Part shown: positions 63,840-64,000 of the stretch, piece by piece | How the letters are laid out: each line of letters begins with the position of its first letter | Numbering within the stretch: position 1 is the stretch's first letter | Assembly: GCF_019793465.1 (NCBI RefSeq) | Contig: NZ_JAILYJ010000013.1 | Location: 149,054-213,053 of the forward strand | DNA from: Rhizobium croatiense | GTDB taxonomy: Bacteria; Pseudomonadota; Alphaproteobacteria; Rhizobiales; Rhizobiaceae | Length of the DNA: 64,000 nt | Direction of reading: 5' to 3' | Notes under the pieces: model-generated | What the model was told of the DNA's origin: nothing | What the model saw: only the letters and a program-made list of their open reading frames with translations | Databases searched by the model: none | Program-made: the position numbers and the translations under genes

Positions 63840-64000
63840 CCTACGACACACAATAACCGTGTACCATGAGCCACCCCCTTGTAACTTGACGCCGTCCGCC
63901 GGCAGCCTAGCTAGCGCTTGCGGTGACGGAGCTGAGCCCGCAACCCCCTCGGGTTTGAAAGCCCGTGGCAGAGCAAGGGATGGCTCCGTCGTTCCATCGA
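63840..64000. other. Unassigned region at right edge, possible structured RNA
   Basis: No supported coding frame. GACGGAGC (63925-63932) and GCTCCGTC (63983-63990) are exact inverse 8-mers enclosing a GC-rich interior with a smaller GGGTTT/AAGCCC hairpin (63951-63964). The right end is cut by the window. I do not recognise an RNA family. It may be a non-coding RNA or a leader of the next gene. Confidence 0.35.

Overview
The window is high-GC alphaproteobacterial chromosome, best matched to the Rhizobium etli/leguminosarum group. This rests on protein-level recognition: an NdvA cyclic beta-1,2-glucan exporter, an ExpR-type LuxR regulator next to pyc, phaA-phaB-phaR, an RpoH2-type sigma factor with an EcfG-like promoter, CarD, and a SAM-II riboswitch before metA. 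No rRNA, tRNA, phage, transposase or CRISPR array was seen. Nearly all genes look intact; only the first gene is cut by the window edge.

Layout. 0-4.4 kb: a lysine/pipecolate degradation block (amaB-like aldehyde dehydrogenase, amaA-like oxidase, hglS 2-oxoadipate decarboxylase) with a divergent LysR regulator and a stand-alone Lrp/AsnC ligand-binding protein. 4.7-16.3 kb: a glycosyltransferase facing a seven-gene minus-strand run: carrier protein, acyl-CoA-dehydrogenase-like flavoprotein, amino acid:[carrier protein] ligase, DUF1839 protein, GH2 glycosidase, GT4, and a flippase fused to two alpha/beta-hydrolase domains. 16.6-19.4 kb: epmB, epmA and efp. 19.5-23.2 kb: amino-sugar catabolism (two SIS proteins, nagA, GntR). 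23.3-34.2 kb: galM, metA with SAM-II riboswitch and terminator, an SbmA/BacA-like ABC protein with degraded ATPase motifs, ABC-F, thiN, a MarR/MFS pair and an M48-LysM lipoprotein. 34.3-40.7 kb: rpoH2, carD, fdxA, an S4-domain protein and a SUV3-like helicase. 40.7-41.9 kb: a tandem repeat array packed with GANTC sites, then two small envelope genes. 42.1-45.6 kb: PHB synthesis (phaB, phaA, phaR), a membrane protein and rpmF. 45.8-53.7 kb: GST, 2H phosphoesterase, mtgA, ispA, hisC, ispG, MFS and DeoR. 54.0-56.4 kb: a polar amino-acid ABC importer interrupted by a fold-back repeat. 56.5-63.8 kb: FMN reductase, pyc, expR and ndvA.

The best candidate for an undescribed system is the 4.7-16.3 kb cluster. 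A SerRS-like ligase would load glycine or alanine onto a dedicated carrier protein, a flavoprotein may oxidise the tethered residue, and DUF1839, which to my eye resembles papain-like BtrH acyltransferases, could transfer it to a sugar built and exported by the glycosyltransferases, glycosidase and flippase. The individual families are recognised; the pathway and its product are inference. The second notable signal is the 40.8-41.4 kb tandem repeat with 14 CcrM-type GANTC sites in about 580 bp.
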